From positions 1-22,889 of the forward strand of contig DGRY01000037.1 of NCBI GenBank assembly GCA_002391185.1: a stretch of 22,889 bases of DNA. Direction: 5' to 3'. The notes below the pieces were generated by a model. The model did not search any database. It was not told where the DNA came from and was given only the letters and a program-made list of their open reading frames with translations. The translations under genes and the position numbers were made by a program. This DNA comes from Prevotella sp. UBA4376. Its GTDB lineage: Bacteria; Bacteroidota; Bacteroidia; Bacteroidales; Bacteroidaceae. Shown here piece by piece: positions 1 through 9,159 of the stretch. Numbering within the stretch: the stretch's first letter is position 1; the number at the start of each line of letters is the position of its first letter.

Positions 1-31
1 GGAAGGTTATAGAAAGAGCCTTATCACGCAT
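1..31 (-). CDS. Possible start of a divergent gene, cut by the window edge
   Basis: On the minus strand an ATG at 31-29 opens a frame (MRDKALSITF) that stays open to the window edge, so only ten codons are visible and no product can be named. Support comes from the promoter-like sequence at 57-86, whose predicted transcription start falls about 20 nt before this ATG. The other nearby minus-strand ATG (42-40) closes after eleven codons, so it is less likely to be the start. A divergent gene beside a SusC/SusD locus is often a regulator or an unrelated housekeeping gene; nothing here decides which. Confidence 0.3.
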   Translation of the reverse strand, partial: MRDKALSITF

Positions 32-56
32 GTGTAATTCATCGAATTTAACAACA

Positions 57-86
57 CAAAGATAACACTTTTTTTGAAACAACAAA
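57..86 (-). promoter_or_regulatory. Leftward promoter at the left edge
   Basis: Read on the minus strand, TATCTTTG (64-57) matches the Bacteroidetes -7 consensus TAnnTTTG exactly, and TTTG (86-83) lies 18 nt upstream, close to the usual 19-21 nt. It would drive the possible gene starting at 31. The -33 box overlaps an AAACGTTT palindrome (85-92), which may be an operator. Confidence 0.45.
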
Positions 87-120
87 ACGTTTCTATACGT
101 TTGCATACAATTCTGTTGAG

Positions 121-155
121 TAAAAACTCCAAACTTGCTTTAACAAGACTTGGAG
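121..155 (-). terminator. Orphan minus-strand intrinsic terminator
   Basis: A hairpin pairs CTCCAA (127-132) with TTGGAG (150-155) and CTTG (134-137) with CAAG (144-147) around a six-base loop, with a small internal bulge. Read on the minus strand the stem is followed directly by TTTTTA (126-121), the layout of a rho-independent terminator. Read on the plus strand no T-tract follows. It would end a minus-strand transcript arising between here and susC1, where no gene is visible; see findings. Confidence 0.4.
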
Positions 156-265
156 CGATAGATTATAATGAATGCTTGTAAAGATTAGACTTTTGCCTAT
201 ATGTCTGCATACAAAGAAAGACAGGACACGTCGTTTAAACTAAATTAACACATTAATTAGTATTT

Positions 266-299
266 TTTGTTCTTTTATGTGAAATTTATATTATATTTG
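266..299 (+). promoter_or_regulatory. Promoter of the SusC1-SusD1 operon
   Basis: TATATTTG (292-299) matches the Bacteroidetes -7 consensus TAnnTTTG, and TTTG (266-269) lies 22 nt upstream, slightly longer than the usual 19-21 nt. The predicted start is near 306, which leaves a leader of about 200 nt before the ATG at 504. Confidence 0.55.
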
Positions 300-305
300 C
301 AACCG

Positions 306-503
306 AATAGTATAACCAAATTAAAAAGGCCACCTCAAAAAACAAGCAACCATGTATCAACATGAGTTAACTGTTTAATACCGATAATACCCACATATAG
401 ATAGAGTCAACTATTAACAGTTTGTTCTTTTGCAGAGAAGCCTTAAACAAAATGAATTCAGTTTTTTTATCTAACTAATAATAGAATCCTTAATTTAAAG
501 AAC
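306..503 (+). promoter_or_regulatory. Long 5' leader of susC1
   Basis: This untranslated stretch lies between the predicted transcription start and the ATG of SusC1. It contains a 7-bp complementary pair (AACTGTT 369-375, AACAGTT 416-422) and a nine-codon mini-frame (352-378), neither convincing alone. Its last part (470-503) resembles the end of the susC2 leader, including the identical 16-mer GAATCCTTAATTTAAA (484-499). No Shine-Dalgarno sequence is seen, as is normal in Bacteroidetes. Apart from the features listed, 32-503 holds no gene I can support. Confidence 0.45.
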
Positions 504-3500
504 ATGAGAAAGAAAGAAACATTTTCGTGGCTCACAAGAGCTTGCATGACGCTGTTATTGGCATTCTTTGCCATCAGCATCTATGCACAGAATGTAACTG
601 TCAAGGGTTCCGTAAAGGATCAACTTGGTGACCCAGTTATTGGTGCTACCGTCAAAGTCCTCGGTTCATCAACCGGCACGGTAACTGATATTGATGGTAA
701 CTTCTCTATCAGTTGTTCTCCAAATGCAACATTGGAGTTCAGTTACATTGGCTTCTCAACTAAAGCAGTTGATGTAAAAGGGCATACAACATTAAATGTC
801 ACTATGGACGAAAGTAACAATAGCCTTGACGAAGTTGTTGTTACTGCTCTCGGTATTAAAAAGGATGCAAAGAAACTTGGTTACTCAATCTCTTCTGTTG
901 GTTCAGCAGATCTCGTTAGAACCGGTGCATCAAACATTGCCTCTGGTCTTTACGGAAAAGCTGCAGGTGTACGCATCCAATCTGCACCTGGTGGTGGCAC
1001 ATCAGCTGTATCTATCTCCGTACGTGGTTTATCCTCAATCACAGGAAACACACAGCCTCTTATAATCATGGATGGTGTGCCTATTCATAATGGCAATACT
1101 AACAACAACGACTACTGGAGCAACCAGCGTATCAACTCTAATGGTCTTGTTGACATCAACCCTGAAGATATAGAAAACATTTCTATCTTGAAAGGTGCTG
1201 CCGCATCTGCTCTTTATGGTTCAGAGGCTGCAAATGGTGTTATCATGATCACCACAAAGAAAGGTCAGCAGGGCACAGGAACACATGTTGACTTCAACGC
1301 TAACGTAAGTTGGGATAAAGTTGCTTATATGCCAGAAATCCAGAAACAGTTTGGTCCAGGTTACGACAACTGGGTATTAGGTAATTCCAACGAACAAGCT
1401 CTTACTGGTTTTAGAAACACTCGTGTTGACCGTTCAGGCAATCCTATTACAACACCTAACCGCGAAACATTCTACAGCTATGGTGCTGCTTACGATGCAA
1501 ATAAAACTGTTACCTACTTTGATGGTCAGGAACGTGCTTATACACCAATAAAAGGTAACCAATGGGCTGATATTTTCCGTACAGGTGTAAACCAAACCTA
1601 CAACTTAGCCCTAACAAACAACAGCGAACACAGCAACTTGCGCTTCTCATATACATATACACAAGCACAAGCTATGCAGTATAATTCAGACAACAACAGA
1701 CACAACTTTAACCTCAATGGCTCTTTTGACATTGCTAAGGGTGTAAAGCTGAATTATACAGCTAATTATCAGCATCAGTACATCAAGAACCGTCCTTATC
1801 GTATTAGCCGTTTGACAAACAACTACACAGGTATGTTCGGAGGTTTCACAGACGTGAAATATATTCGTGAACACACTGTAACAAGTCTTGGCTATATGAA
1901 TAGCGTATACGCTGCTAATGGTGGTACAACCAATACCCTTACACCTAATGAGCAGTTCCTGTATTCTCCAATGGGTTCTACATCATTGATGAGTGAATAT
2001 TTCTGGAATATCTTAGGTAAAGAGCAGATAGAAAAGCATGAGCGTTTCATTGGCTCTATCAATCCAACATGGAAGATTATTGATGGTTTAACCTTAAGTG
2101 CACGTATTGCAACCGACCTTACTATCGATAAGATTGAGAACATGAACAGAACAGAAAATGCACATATCTTCTCTACAGACGGAACATATAGTGATTACTA
2201 TGGCTTACAGAATAGTCGCTATCGCATTTTCTATGGCGATATTATGTTGATGTTCGACAAGACATTTGCCGAGAAACACAATGTTACAGCAAATTTAGGT
2301 TGGAATGGTCGTCGCGAAGAATATCAATTGTCAAGCGTAGAAACAAGCCTAGGTCTTAGCCAAGAAAACTGGTTCAACCTTGCAGCGAGCGTTGGTACAA
2401 AGATCGCTAGTATGGACAAGCAGGACCTACTAAAAACAGGTATGTTCCTCACAGCAAGCTACGGCTATGACAGTTGGGCATATCTTGAGGGAACAATCCG
2501 TCAGGAGAAAACCTCAACCTTGAAGAATGGTAATAATTCTTTCTGGTATCCATCAGTAAGCGCAAGTATTATATATAGCGAATTACTGAAAGACAAGCGT
2601 CCTTCTTGGTGGGATTATGGAAAGATTCGTGCTTCTTATGGTGTTGTAGGTAATGCACCTGAAATTTACTACGCAAACAGTGCATTCGATCAGGGCAACC
2701 TTACTCGTTCTACTACCTATATATATAATTACGTTCCTGCAAACATTGGTAACGAAAGTATCAAGCCTGAACGCAAATATGAATATGAAGTAGGTATCGA
2801 GAACAAATGGTTCAACAACCGTCTTGGAATGGAATTCAGCTATTACTACAACGACATTAAGGATCAGATTCTTACAACAACATCTGCAGCATCTATGGGT
2901 GCACAGAGTATGTTAATGAATGTAGGTGAATTGTCAAATCAAGGTATAGAATTAAGCGTATACGGCACTCCTATACTTAATAAGGACTGGCGCTGGGATT
3001 TACGTGCAAACATTGGTTGGAACAAGAACAAAGTAAAGAAACTTGCTGACGGTCTTGACGTTCTCACTCACCTCATAGTGGATAATGGTGCAGCTTCACT
3101 TGAATCTCATGTGGGCGAGCCTATGGGTGACTGGTACACATATACATGGAAAACTGATGCAAACGGAAACTACATTATTGGCGAAGATGGTTTGCGCATA
3201 ACAGACACTTCTGAGCGTCATAAAGTAGGTAACGCAATGCCAAAGGCTACTGGTGGTTTTGGCACAAGTCTTAGTTGGAAAAACTTCACTCTTGATGTAG
3301 CATTCGACTTCCGTATTGGTGGAGATGTTCTGAACTTACCATGGCAGTACATGATGGATGCTGGTAATATTACAGATGCAGTTGGCGTACGTGACGCAGC
3401 TACTGGTGGTATTTATTACTACAGTGATGTTGAAGATGTAAGCAAAAAGGGTTCAATCCACATTGTTGATCCATCACAGATAAGCAACTACAAACGTGGC

Positions 3501-3914
3501 GAAACAAAGATTGATGGTCACTATGTATATGACAATGGTCTCATCCAGGCTGGCGTTAAGGAAGACGGCACACCAAATGATGTTGTAGTTACCCAATTTG
3601 AAGCTAACGACAATCAATATGGTTGGGGAACTTCATCTTCTCAGAGCTATTCAGAGGCTATACAAAAGAACAGCTACATCAAGTGTCGTGAAATTAGTCT
3701 CGCATACACACTACCTAAGTCTTTGACAAAGAAGTTTGCTTGCGAGCGACTCACTATCTCAGCTTTCGCTCGTAACCCATTCTATCTCTATCGCACAATG
3801 AAATTGTTCGATGCAGAAACTACTGACGGAACCAACTGGATATATCAGGCTCAAATTGGCGGTTCTACCGCAAGTGCTCGTACCTTCGGTTTCACATTAC
3901 GTGCAAGTTTCTAA
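504..3914 (+). CDS. SusC/RagA-family TonB-dependent outer-membrane transporter (SusC1)
   Basis: This is an outer-membrane beta-barrel that imports glycan oligosaccharides using TonB energy, working with the SusD lipoprotein encoded next. Visible parts are a signal peptide cleaved near residue 28 (ISIYA-QN), a carboxypeptidase-regulatory-like domain at about 30-108, a TonB-box-like LDEVVVTALG at about 108-117, a plug domain to about 255 ending in the SusC signature (ILKGAAASALYG near 227, then an NGVIMITTKKG segment), and a long barrel ending in a C-terminal phenylalanine typical of outer-membrane proteins. At 1136 residues it is a normal-to-large SusC. No STN domain precedes the regulatory-like domain, so anti-sigma signalling is not expected. 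The start is the first in-frame ATG, followed directly by a good signal peptide. SusD1 follows after 28 bp. The substrate is inferred only from the neighbouring glycosidases. Confidence 0.95.
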   Translation: MRKKETFSWLTRACMTLLLAFFAISIYAQNVTVKGSVKDQLGDPVIGATVKVLGSSTGTVTDIDGNFSISCSPNATLEFSYIGFSTKAVDVKGHTTLNVTMDESNNSLDEVVVTALGIKKDAKKLGYSISSVGSADLVRTGASNIASGLYGKAAGVRIQSAPGGGTSAVSISVRGLSSITGNTQPLIIMDGVPIHNGNTNNNDYWSNQRINSNGLVDINPEDIENISILKGAAASALYGSEAANGVIMITTKKGQQGTGTHVDFNANVSWDKVAYMPEIQKQFGPGYDNWVLGNSNEQALTGFRNTRVDRSGNPITTPNRETFYSYGAAYDANKTVTYFDGQERAYTPIKGNQWADIFRTGVNQTYNLALTNNSEHSNLRFSYTYTQAQAMQYNSDNNRHNFNLNGSFDIAKGVKLNYTANYQHQYIKNRPYRISRLTNNYTGMFGGFTDVKYIREHTVTSLGYMNSVYAANGGTTNTLTPNEQFLYSPMGSTSLMSEYFWNILGKEQIEKHERFIGSINPTWKIIDGLTLSARIATDLTIDKIENMNRTENAHIFSTDGTYSDYYGLQNSRYRIFYGDIMLMFDKTFAEKHNVTANLGWNGRREEYQLSSVETSLGLSQENWFNLAASVGTKIASMDKQDLLKTGMFLTASYGYDSWAYLEGTIRQEKTSTLKNGNNSFWYPSVSASIIYSELLKDKRPSWWDYGKIRASYGVVGNAPEIYYANSAFDQGNLTRSTTYIYNYVPANIGNESIKPERKYEYEVGIENKWFNNRLGMEFSYYYNDIKDQILTTTSAASMGAQSMLMNVGELSNQGIELSVYGTPILNKDWRWDLRANIGWNKNKVKKLADGLDVLTHLIVDNGAASLESHVGEPMGDWYTYTWKTDANGNYIIGEDGLRITDTSERHKVGNAMPKATGGFGTSLSWKNFTLDVAFDFRIGGDVLNLPWQYMMDAGNITDAVGVRDAATGGIYYYSDVEDVSKKGSIHIVDPSQISNYKRGETKIDGHYVYDNGLIQAGVKEDGTPNDVVVTQFEANDNQYGWGTSSSQSYSEAIQKNSYIKCREISLAYTLPKSLTKKFACERLTISAFARNPFYLYRTMKLFDAETTDGTNWIYQAQIGGSTASARTFGFTLRASF

Positions 3915-3942
3915 CATCTAACCATTTAAATAGTAAAATAAT

Positions 3943-5664
3943 ATGAAAAAGATATTATCATTGGCCTTTGCAGGATTGGCAATATTGTCATTAACAACGG
4001 CATGCTCAGATTCTTCATTTGACTCTAAGTATGCAGATCCTTCCAAGACCTCAACAGTAGGAGTACCTCAGGTTTTCACAGGTATTCTATATAAAGGTAA
4101 TACCTGGATGAATCCTGTTTATTTCCGCTATTACACACAGTCATCTACATCCGGAGTTTTTTCTGGTGTTATTGGCAACTCTAATGGACGTGGCCGATTC
4201 AGAGGCGCAAGTGAAGGTTATTTCAACACACGTTGGAAGAACTTCTATGATATGCTGACACAATATCGCTTACTTGAGAACACCTACAACAATCTATCTG
4301 ATAGCGAAAAAGATGCAAACAAGGTTTTCCTTCTCTTAGGACGTTCTGTCATAGAAGCACAACTTCATGAAATGTTATCCCTTTGGGGAGATGTTCCTTT
4401 CAACGGAGCTGGATATCTTTGGCTAACAAGCGACTACAACGGAGCAAAAACAACAGATGTTTATGATGATGATGTTGTTCTATACAAACAAATTCTTACC
4501 GACTTAAAAGAAGTTGGCGACAATTTTGCAGCAGGCAACATTAGTTCTATCGGTCTTACATCTTTAGCACGCCAAGACTATACTCTTGCTAAAGGAAAAG
4601 CTACAATGTGGCAGAAATACGTTAACTCTCTACGCCTACGTATAGCTCTTCATCTTGCAACTAATGGCGACCTTGTTAGCGATGCAAAAACTGCTATTGG
4701 AGAAATTCTGAATAATCCAGAAAAATATCCACTTATTGACTCTAACGACGAAAATATGGGAGTTGCTGCAGACACTCAAACCGATGATTTCAACTATGGT
4801 AAGAGTATGGCACAAGCATTAGCAGGCCGTGGAGAAGCTGCTGGTTCACAAGCAATGCTAACTGCAATGAACGTACCTGCTAACGGTACACCAGATGCAA
4901 ATACCGATCCTAGATTACCTTTCGTTTATGATTGTAACCCTGATGGTCAATATATAGCATACGATGTAAATCTTACAAATTCAGAAATCAGCGATATCGC
5001 AGATAGAAAGAACCAAGAGTATATTGCACGTGGAATAAGTTCATCTAATTATTACTGTGTAATTGATTCACAAGCTGTAGCAGGATGGGCAACTTATCAA
5101 GGAAATGCTAATTTAAACGGAATATGGATTAGTGCTGCCGAAGTTGCTCTAAGTAAAGCTGAAGCCTATTTGAACGGGTATGGTGTAACAGCAAGCCAAG
5201 CAAAAGCCAAAGCTGCTTTTATTGATGGTGTTGTAAAATCAATAGAATACTACAAAAAATTAAAGGTAAACAGTTCTCTTTATAAGGCTAACAATGATAG
5301 CTATAAAGGCTATCGTGAACTTGTAATTCCTACAGAAGAGGAAGAAAGAGTGTATGCTGAAAACATTTGGGAACCTACAGAAGAGTGCGTAGCTACTCAA
5401 CTTTGGCTAAACTTTGGTTTCATGAATGAGCTTGAAGCATGGAATGTTAATCGAAGAACAGGTTATCCATTGGTTAATTTCAGCCGCGATACCCAAGCTT
5501 CAGACTATCCAACTCCTCCGAATCGCTTACCTTACACAAGTGACGAGCTTACATATAACTCAGCAAATGTACAGGAAGCCATAAGTAAGAATTATGAAGA
5601 GAGCACAGGTTACTATACAAACCTCTTCTGGGCTAAAAAGACATATTACAATATCGTAAGATAG
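3943..5664 (+). CDS. SusD-like surface glycan-binding lipoprotein (SusD1)
   Basis: This is the partner of SusC1. SusD proteins are surface lipoproteins that cap the SusC barrel and help capture oligosaccharides. The N-terminus is a lipoprotein signal with the lipobox at LTTAC, so the mature protein should begin at Cys21, followed by a Ser/Asp-rich stretch (SDSSFDSKYAD) common in surface-exported Bacteroidetes lipoproteins. The body has family features: an LWGDVPFNGAG segment near 146-156, a KATMWQKYVNSLRLRIALH helix near 219-237 typical of the SusD-like (RagB) fold, and a C-terminal half with AEVALSKAEAYLNG. Its 573 residues are usual for the family. It is cotranscribed with susC1 and followed by a terminator at 5689. 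Ligand specificity cannot be read from the sequence. Confidence 0.92.
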   Translation: MKKILSLAFAGLAILSLTTACSDSSFDSKYADPSKTSTVGVPQVFTGILYKGNTWMNPVYFRYYTQSSTSGVFSGVIGNSNGRGRFRGASEGYFNTRWKNFYDMLTQYRLLENTYNNLSDSEKDANKVFLLLGRSVIEAQLHEMLSLWGDVPFNGAGYLWLTSDYNGAKTTDVYDDDVVLYKQILTDLKEVGDNFAAGNISSIGLTSLARQDYTLAKGKATMWQKYVNSLRLRIALHLATNGDLVSDAKTAIGEILNNPEKYPLIDSNDENMGVAADTQTDDFNYGKSMAQALAGRGEAAGSQAMLTAMNVPANGTPDANTDPRLPFVYDCNPDGQYIAYDVNLTNSEISDIADRKNQEYIARGISSSNYYCVIDSQAVAGWATYQGNANLNGIWISAAEVALSKAEAYLNGYGVTASQAKAKAAFIDGVVKSIEYYKKLKVNSSLYKANNDSYKGYRELVIPTEEEERVYAENIWEPTEECVATQLWLNFGFMNELEAWNVNRRTGYPLVNFSRDTQASDYPTPPNRLPYTSDELTYNSANVQEAISKNYEESTGYYTNLFWAKKTYYNIVR

Positions 5665-5688
5665 TTTATGTTAATTCCTTTAATATCT

Positions 5689-5721
5689 TCCCCGACAAAT
5701 AAACCTGCCGGGGATTTTGTT
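5689..5721 (+). terminator. Intrinsic terminator after SusD1
   Basis: TCCCCG (5689-5694) pairs with CGGGGA (5709-5714) around a 14-nt loop, followed by a T-rich tract from 5715. It lies 25 bp after the SusD1 stop and separates the two SusC/SusD operons. Confidence 0.75.
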
Positions 5722-5799
5722 TTTTATGTTCTTGATAAGCCATAAAAGTTAAGCACACACTTTCTTTAACAATTTATAACATAAAAATGTCGCAAAATG

Positions 5800-5830
5800 T
5801 TGCTATATGTAAAAACTATCATTATCTTTG
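5800..5830 (+). promoter_or_regulatory. Promoter of the SusC2-SusD2 operon
   Basis: TTG (5800-5802) lies 20 nt before TATCTTTG (5823-5830), an excellent fit to the Bacteroidetes promoter consensus. The -33 box lies inside an imperfect palindrome, GCAAAATGTTGC (5792-5803), a possible operator. The predicted start near 5837 gives a leader of about 165 nt before the ATG at 6004. Confidence 0.65.
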
Positions 5831-5836
5831 CGGTAT

Positions 5837-6003
5837 TAAAAACCTAACTAACGTAAAAAGAAATAGGAAAAAAGGTATATTACTACCTCATTAGCTTTAA
5901 GAATTAATTGCAAGTTTTTGCAGGTAAAAAGTAAACCTAACTAACATAGGATACTTAGTTTAATTTTCTAACTTATTAATTGAATCCTTAATTTAAAAAG
6001 AGC
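5837..6003 (+). promoter_or_regulatory. Structured 5' leader of susC2
   Basis: The leader holds two exact 13-bp copies of AAACCTAACTAAC (5840-5852 and 5933-5945), 93 bp apart. Between them are two small hairpins: GGTA/TACC (5874-5887) and TGCAA/TTGCA with a four-base loop (5909-5922). It ends with the same 16-mer, GAATCCTTAATTTAAA (5982-5997), that precedes susC1. No known riboswitch class is recognised. Confidence 0.4.
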
Positions 6004-9000
6004 ATGAGAAAAAAGAATGCATTATGGTTCTCTATGAGAGCCTGTATGACTGTTATGTTCATGACTTTCGCTCTGGCTATCCAGGCGCAGAACACAACAG
6101 TTAAGGGTACTGTTAAGGACGCTACTGGCGAACCTGTAATCGGTGCTACTGTAAAAGTTCAAGGCTCAACAATGGGTGTAATCACCGACATTAGTGGTAA
6201 CTACACTATTGATTGTCCTTCAAATGCTACACTTGAAGTTTCTTACATTGGTAGCAAAACCCAAACAGTTAAAATCGGAGGTAAAAACACTATTGACATC
6301 ACACTTCAGGATGAATCCCAAGCTATTGATGAAGTTGTTGTAACTGCACTTGGTATCAAGCGTCAGGCTCGTTCACTTGGTTATTCTACAACAAAAGTTG
6401 GTGGTGATGATTTCCAGTTGGCACGTGACCCTAACATCGGTAATGCCCTTTCTGGTAAGGTTGCAGGTGTTAACGTAACTGGTAATGGTACTGGTTCAAC
6501 TGGTACATCACGTGTTATCATTCGTGGTAATGCCTCTCTTACAGGTAACAACATGCCTTTGTATGTTATTGATGGTGTACCTTTCGACAACACAAACCAA
6601 GGCTCTGCAGGTCAGTGGGGTGGTGCCGACATGGGTGACGGTTTGAGCAATATCAATGCCGACGATATTGAGAGCATCCAGATTTTGAAGGGTGCTGCAG
6701 CGTCTGCACTTTATGGTTATCGTGGTGGTAATGGTGCTATCCTTATCACAACAAAGAGTGGTAAGAAAAATCAGCCTGTTGCTATTGAGGTTAACCAGAA
6801 CCTTACTTTCAACTCTATCTACGACTATCGTGACTGGCAGGACACCTTCGGTATTGGTCTTGAAGGAAAGAAGCCTACCAATGTTACCGATGCAAAGAAA
6901 GCAGAAAGCAGCAGCTGGGGTGCAGCTCTTGATGGTAGCGAGGCAGTAAACTTCCTTGGTGAGAAATATGCTTATAGCAATGTTGACAACTGGAAGAAGT
7001 TCTATCGCACAGGTATCACTTCTAATACTTCAGCATCTATATCTGGTTCAGGTCAGAACATAGTTTATCGCTTTGGTGCTTCTTACAACACAGAGAAAAG
7101 TATTCTGCCTAACGCAGGTAATCGCCAAATTGGTTTGAATATGAATACCACATACGATATTCTTAAGAACCTTCATTTGAACGTTACTGCAAACTATGTA
7201 TTTGATAAGTCAAATGGTCGTTCAAACCTTTCAGACGGCAATGGAAACACCAATGCTTCACTTATCTATCGTGGTAACTCTTTTGACATTGATTGGATGA
7301 AGGGAACTGCAGCTGGTTGGGGTACAAACCTTGATGGCTCAGAAATGATTGGTGGTACTAATGTTTACTTCAACAACCCATATTGGTTGCAGTATCGTAA
7401 GACAAACACCATGGATCGTAACCGTTTAACAGGTCAGGTTCAACTTCGTTGGGATATCACTAGCTGGTTGTATTTGCAAGGTGCAGTTCAGCGCGATGGA
7501 TATAGCATTGAATACAAGCAGGTTCAGCCTATTGGTGCTGCAGCAGATCCTAAAGGTTGGTTGACACAATACGAGAAGAATTTCCACGAAACCAATTATA
7601 ACTTCCTTCTTGGCTTCAACAAGGAGTTTGGTGATTTCTCTGTTGGTGCTACATTCGGTGGAAACAAACAGTATAACGAAACAAAGCAGTTTACACCTTC
7701 AGATGGTGGTCGTCCATTTGTTGTTGATGGTTTATGGAGTGTAAACAACCTTGGAGACAAACGTGCTGCGATGTCAACAACCCGTTTGCAGGTAAACTCT
7801 TTCTACGGAACTATTGACCTTGGATATAAGAACCAATTGTTCTTGAACCTTACTGGTCGTAACGACTGGTTCTCTACTCTTAGCAAAGATAACAACAGTT
7901 ATTTCTACCCATCAGCAACTCTTTCTTGGGTATTCACAGATACATTCCGCAATACACTCCCAGAGTGGTTTGAATTCGGTAAGCTTCGTGTTGGTATGGC
8001 AGCAGCTTCTAATGGAACATCTGCTTATCAGAACCTTTTGCTCTATCAGCTTCGCAACTACACTATCAACGGTATGCAGGTTGTAACGCAAAACAATGGC
8101 AACAAATATCCAAGTGCTAATTTGAAGCCTGTTCATATTTCTGAGTTCGAAGTCGGTTTGAATATGAGTTTCTTCAATAGTCGTTTGATGTTTGATATGG
8201 CTTACTATCAGAAGAAGACTTCAGATGATATTGCTACAGTTTCTACTTCATCTGCATCAGGTTACAACGCAAAGGTTGTTAACGTTGGTAAGATCAAGAA
8301 TAGTGGTTTTGAGTTCATGGTTGACGCTTATCCTGTAAAGACAAAGGCTTTCACATGGAACACCACTTTGAACTTTGCATACAACAAGTCAAAAGTTGAA
8401 TATCTTGGCGAAGGTGTAGATCGCCTTTCAATTGATGGTGCACAGAGCCGTAATGGTAATGTTTATATCTACAACATCGTAGGTAGCCCTTATGGTGAAA
8501 TCGTAGGTAACAAATACAAGAGAGACGCTGATGGTAATCTTTTGTTGAAAGATGGTCTTCCACAGGCAGGTGAACAGACATCACTTGGTAATGGTGTTTA
8601 CAAATGGACTGGCGGTTGGAGAAACTCTTTCACATACAAGAACTTCACACTCGGTTTCTTGATTGATGCTAAGTTTGGTGCTAAGATCTTCTCTGGTACA
8701 AACTATCAGCTTTACTACTATGGTATGCACAAGAACACTCTCAACGGACGTACTGTAGAGGATCCATACGCAAAGACAGTGTTTGCAGGTATCGACGAAG
8801 CAACAGGTCAGGCTAATACTAAAGCTGTAACAGCTCAAGACTACTATAAGGCTATCTGCAATGCAAATATCGGTGAAGAATTTGTTTACGATGCATCATT
8901 CATCAAACTTCGTGAGCTTTCTTTGAGCTACACATTCCCAAAGAGCATGCTTTCAAGCATGAAGGTTGTTAAGGGTCTGAGCGTAAGTCTTATTGCTCGT

Positions 9001-9138
9001 AACCTTTGGACTATCATGAAGCATACTCCAAATATCGACCCAGAGTCAGCAGTTAACGCTTCTAACGGTCAGGGATTGGAGCTTAATGGATATCCTACAA
9101 CACGCAACATTGGTTTCAATGTAAATGTTAAGTTCTAA
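6004..9138 (+). CDS. SusC/RagA-family TonB-dependent outer-membrane transporter (SusC2)
   Basis: This is the second TonB-dependent oligosaccharide importer. It has a signal peptide cleaved near residue 28 (LAIQA-QN), a carboxypeptidase-regulatory-like domain at about 30-108, the TonB-box-like DEVVVTALG at about 109-117, and a plug with the SusC signature near 224-251 (ILKGAAASALYG, then a variant YRGGNGAILITTK). A beta-barrel follows and ends in phenylalanine (NVNVKF). At 1044 residues it is about 90 shorter than SusC1. The first 120 residues are clearly similar to SusC1, but the barrels differ widely, so the two probably take different ligands or different sizes of the same glycan. No STN domain is present. 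SusD2 follows after 21 bp. It has its own promoter and leader, so it can be regulated apart from pair 1. Confidence 0.95.
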   Translation: MRKKNALWFSMRACMTVMFMTFALAIQAQNTTVKGTVKDATGEPVIGATVKVQGSTMGVITDISGNYTIDCPSNATLEVSYIGSKTQTVKIGGKNTIDITLQDESQAIDEVVVTALGIKRQARSLGYSTTKVGGDDFQLARDPNIGNALSGKVAGVNVTGNGTGSTGTSRVIIRGNASLTGNNMPLYVIDGVPFDNTNQGSAGQWGGADMGDGLSNINADDIESIQILKGAAASALYGYRGGNGAILITTKSGKKNQPVAIEVNQNLTFNSIYDYRDWQDTFGIGLEGKKPTNVTDAKKAESSSWGAALDGSEAVNFLGEKYAYSNVDNWKKFYRTGITSNTSASISGSGQNIVYRFGASYNTEKSILPNAGNRQIGLNMNTTYDILKNLHLNVTANYVFDKSNGRSNLSDGNGNTNASLIYRGNSFDIDWMKGTAAGWGTNLDGSEMIGGTNVYFNNPYWLQYRKTNTMDRNRLTGQVQLRWDITSWLYLQGAVQRDGYSIEYKQVQPIGAAADPKGWLTQYEKNFHETNYNFLLGFNKEFGDFSVGATFGGNKQYNETKQFTPSDGGRPFVVDGLWSVNNLGDKRAAMSTTRLQVNSFYGTIDLGYKNQLFLNLTGRNDWFSTLSKDNNSYFYPSATLSWVFTDTFRNTLPEWFEFGKLRVGMAAASNGTSAYQNLLLYQLRNYTINGMQVVTQNNGNKYPSANLKPVHISEFEVGLNMSFFNSRLMFDMAYYQKKTSDDIATVSTSSASGYNAKVVNVGKIKNSGFEFMVDAYPVKTKAFTWNTTLNFAYNKSKVEYLGEGVDRLSIDGAQSRNGNVYIYNIVGSPYGEIVGNKYKRDADGNLLLKDGLPQAGEQTSLGNGVYKWTGGWRNSFTYKNFTLGFLIDAKFGAKIFSGTNYQLYYYGMHKNTLNGRTVEDPYAKTVFAGIDEATGQANTKAVTAQDYYKAICNANIGEEFVYDASFIKLRELSLSYTFPKSMLSSMKVVKGLSVSLIARNLWTIMKHTPNIDPESAVNASNGQGLELNGYPTTRNIGFNVNVKF

Positions 9139-9159
9139 CTATCTTAAAATTGATTCATA

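Noticed and set aside
102..214. Two copies of TGCATACAA (102-110 and 206-214) as a regulatory repeat
   Set aside because: Nine bases at 104-bp spacing, with no relation to the promoter boxes, is not enough to support a function.
352..378. Nine-codon leader frame (MYQHELTV then stop) in the susC1 leader
   Set aside because: It is very short, with no supporting initiation signal or run of regulatory codons; chance is likely.
369..422. 7-bp complementary pair (AACTGTT/AACAGTT) as a leader hairpin
   Set aside because: The 40-nt loop and T-T mismatches at both ends make the structure weak; such pairs are common in AT-rich DNA.
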